Positions 63,077 through 64,000 of a stretch of DNA of 64,000 nucleotides are shown piece after piece. Under the pieces are notes generated by a model. The model did not search any database. It was not told the DNA's origin and saw nothing but the letters and a program-made list of their open reading frames with translations. This stretch comes from CAVYYW01 sp963772845. GTDB lineage: Bacteria; Bacillota; Bacilli; Bacillales; Sporolactobacillaceae. The first letter of the stretch is position 1; every line of letters begins with the position of its first letter. The stretch is taken from the NCBI GenBank assembly GCA_963772845.1, contig CAVYYW010000014.1, positions 372,001 to 436,000 of the forward strand, written 5' to 3'. Both the position numbers and the translations under genes were made by a program.

Positions 63077-64000
63077 ATGGCAGAGAAACCAGTAAAAGCA
63101 GACCAGGACCTTACCATTGATCAAGTCAAGGAACAACTTGTAGAGGTGGGCAAAAAACGTGGCACGCTTTCATACCGTGAAATAGCGGAAAAATTAGCGC
63201 CATTTGATCAAGACTCAGAACAAATTGACGAATTCTATGAGTTCCTGGGAGACCAGGGCATTGACGTTATGGAGGAAGTAGCGGAAGGGGCTGCTCCAGC
63301 AAGACCTGACGAAAAAGAAGAAGAATTCGACTTAAATGATCTGAGTGTACCGCCAGGGGTGAAAATTAACGACCCTGTGAGAATGTATTTGAAAGAAATT
63401 GGCCGGGTGGATCTGTTATCGGCAGAAGAAGAAATAGCTTTGGCGAAGCGTATTGAAGAAGGCGACGAGGAAGCGAAAAGAAGATTGGCTGAAGCGAACT
63501 TGAGACTTGTTGTCAGTATTGCTAAGCGTTATGTAGGCAGAGGCATGCTGTTTCTTGATTTAATTCAGGAAGGGAATATGGGTCTCATTAAAGCTGTAGA
63601 AAAATTTGATTACCAAAAAGGTTATAAGTTCAGCACCTACGCCACCTGGTGGATACGTCAGGCAATTACCCGTGCTATTGCCGACCAGGCTAGAACAATC
63701 CGTATTCCGGTTCATATGGTTGAAACAATTAACAAGCTGATCCGGGTTCAGCGGCAGCAGCTTCAGGATCTGGGACGGGAACCTACACCAGAAGAAATCG
63801 GTAAAGAAATGGAACTTAGCACCTGATAAAGTTCGGGAAATTCTTAAGATCGCACAAGAACCTGTTTCACTTGAAACACCAATCGGTGAAGAAGATGACT
63901 CACACCTTGGGGATTTCATTGAAGATCAGGATGCTCAGGCACCTTCTGATGCAGCAGCTTATGAGCTTTTAAAAGAACAGCTTGAAGATGTTCTGGACAC
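63077..64000 (+). CDS. sigA: RNA polymerase primary sigma factor SigA, frameshifted and 3' partial
   Basis: Housekeeping sigma factor. Region 1.1 is present (DQVKEQLVEVGKKRGTLSYREIAEKL), then region 1.2/2 NDPVRMYLKEIGRVDLLSAEEEI, and the -10 binding region 2 with GLIKAVEKFDYQKGYKFSTYATWWIRQAI. The frame stops at 63826. Skipping one base in GAACTTAGCACC (near 63815-63820) gives MEL-A/T-PDKVREILKIAQEPVSLETPIGEEDD, continuing open to the window end. ATG 63077 follows GGAAGGAGGG. Confidence 0.95.

Noticed and set aside
5820..63820. Programmed +1 frameshifting as the default explanation
   Set aside because: In-frame CTT-A is read normally in alaS, the junctions are not all alike, and sequence error explains all of them more simply. 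Kept only as a testable finding.

Overview
The window is a 64-kb chromosomal segment of an endospore-forming member of the Bacillales (Firmicutes). The evidence is gene order close to the Bacillus subtilis yrrI-alaS to dnaG-sigA region, strong AGGAGG ribosome binding sites with many TTG/GTG starts, and sporulation genes (sigK, sda, gpr, yqfC, yqfD and a YjcZ-type microprotein). No rRNA, tRNA, CRISPR array, prophage or complete insertion sequence is visible. The species cannot be named from the sequence; LuxS is of the staphylococcal/lactobacillal type rather than the B. subtilis type.

Layout. 1-9155: AI-2E-type permease (partial), T-box-controlled alaS, ireB/ruvX/yrzB, mltG, trmR, udk, greA and yrrS. 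9285-13173: a sulfur operon yrrT-mtnN-luxS-mccA-mccB that recycles S-adenosylhomocysteine to cysteine. 13252-16219: an island of one MFS efflux gene between mosaics of dispersed palindromic repeats. 16220-18087: hmp and nsrR, divergent around a perfect NsrR operator. 18161-22888: intact sigK, two membrane antiporter-like genes, a YjcZ microprotein, an unknown Cys-rich protein and sda below a DnaA-box cluster. 23279-33971: the yqeG-yqeH-aroE-yhbY-nadD-yqeK-rsfS-yqeM ribosome/NAD group, then comEA-comEB-comEC, yqzM, holA and rpsT. 34105-39190: gpr, a YqxA-like gene, lepA and hemW. 39235-47922: the CIRCE-controlled hrcA-grpE-dnaK-dnaJ-prmA-rsmE-mtaB-deoC stretch. 48009-58921: thioesterase, rpsU, yqeY, floA, yqfB to yqfD, phoH, pgpH, ybeY, dgkA, cdd, era, yqzL and recO. 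59083-64000: ccpN, ppsR, yaiI, dnaG and sigA (cut by the window end).

Compared with B. subtilis, the same positions lack yrrN/yrrO (trhP-type U32 proteins), pbpI, comER, spoIIP, yqeZ (NfeD) and glyQS. luxS, deoC and a hot-dog thioesterase are added.

The most unusual property is that seven conserved genes (mltG, hmp, comEC, holA, pgpH, dnaG, sigA) are broken by frame changes that all go the same way, and mtnN has an in-frame TAA. Several of these genes are essential, so sequence error is the first explanation, but the junctions share features and are listed one by one. The second notable element is a dispersed intergenic repeat with a compensatory-mutated hairpin.
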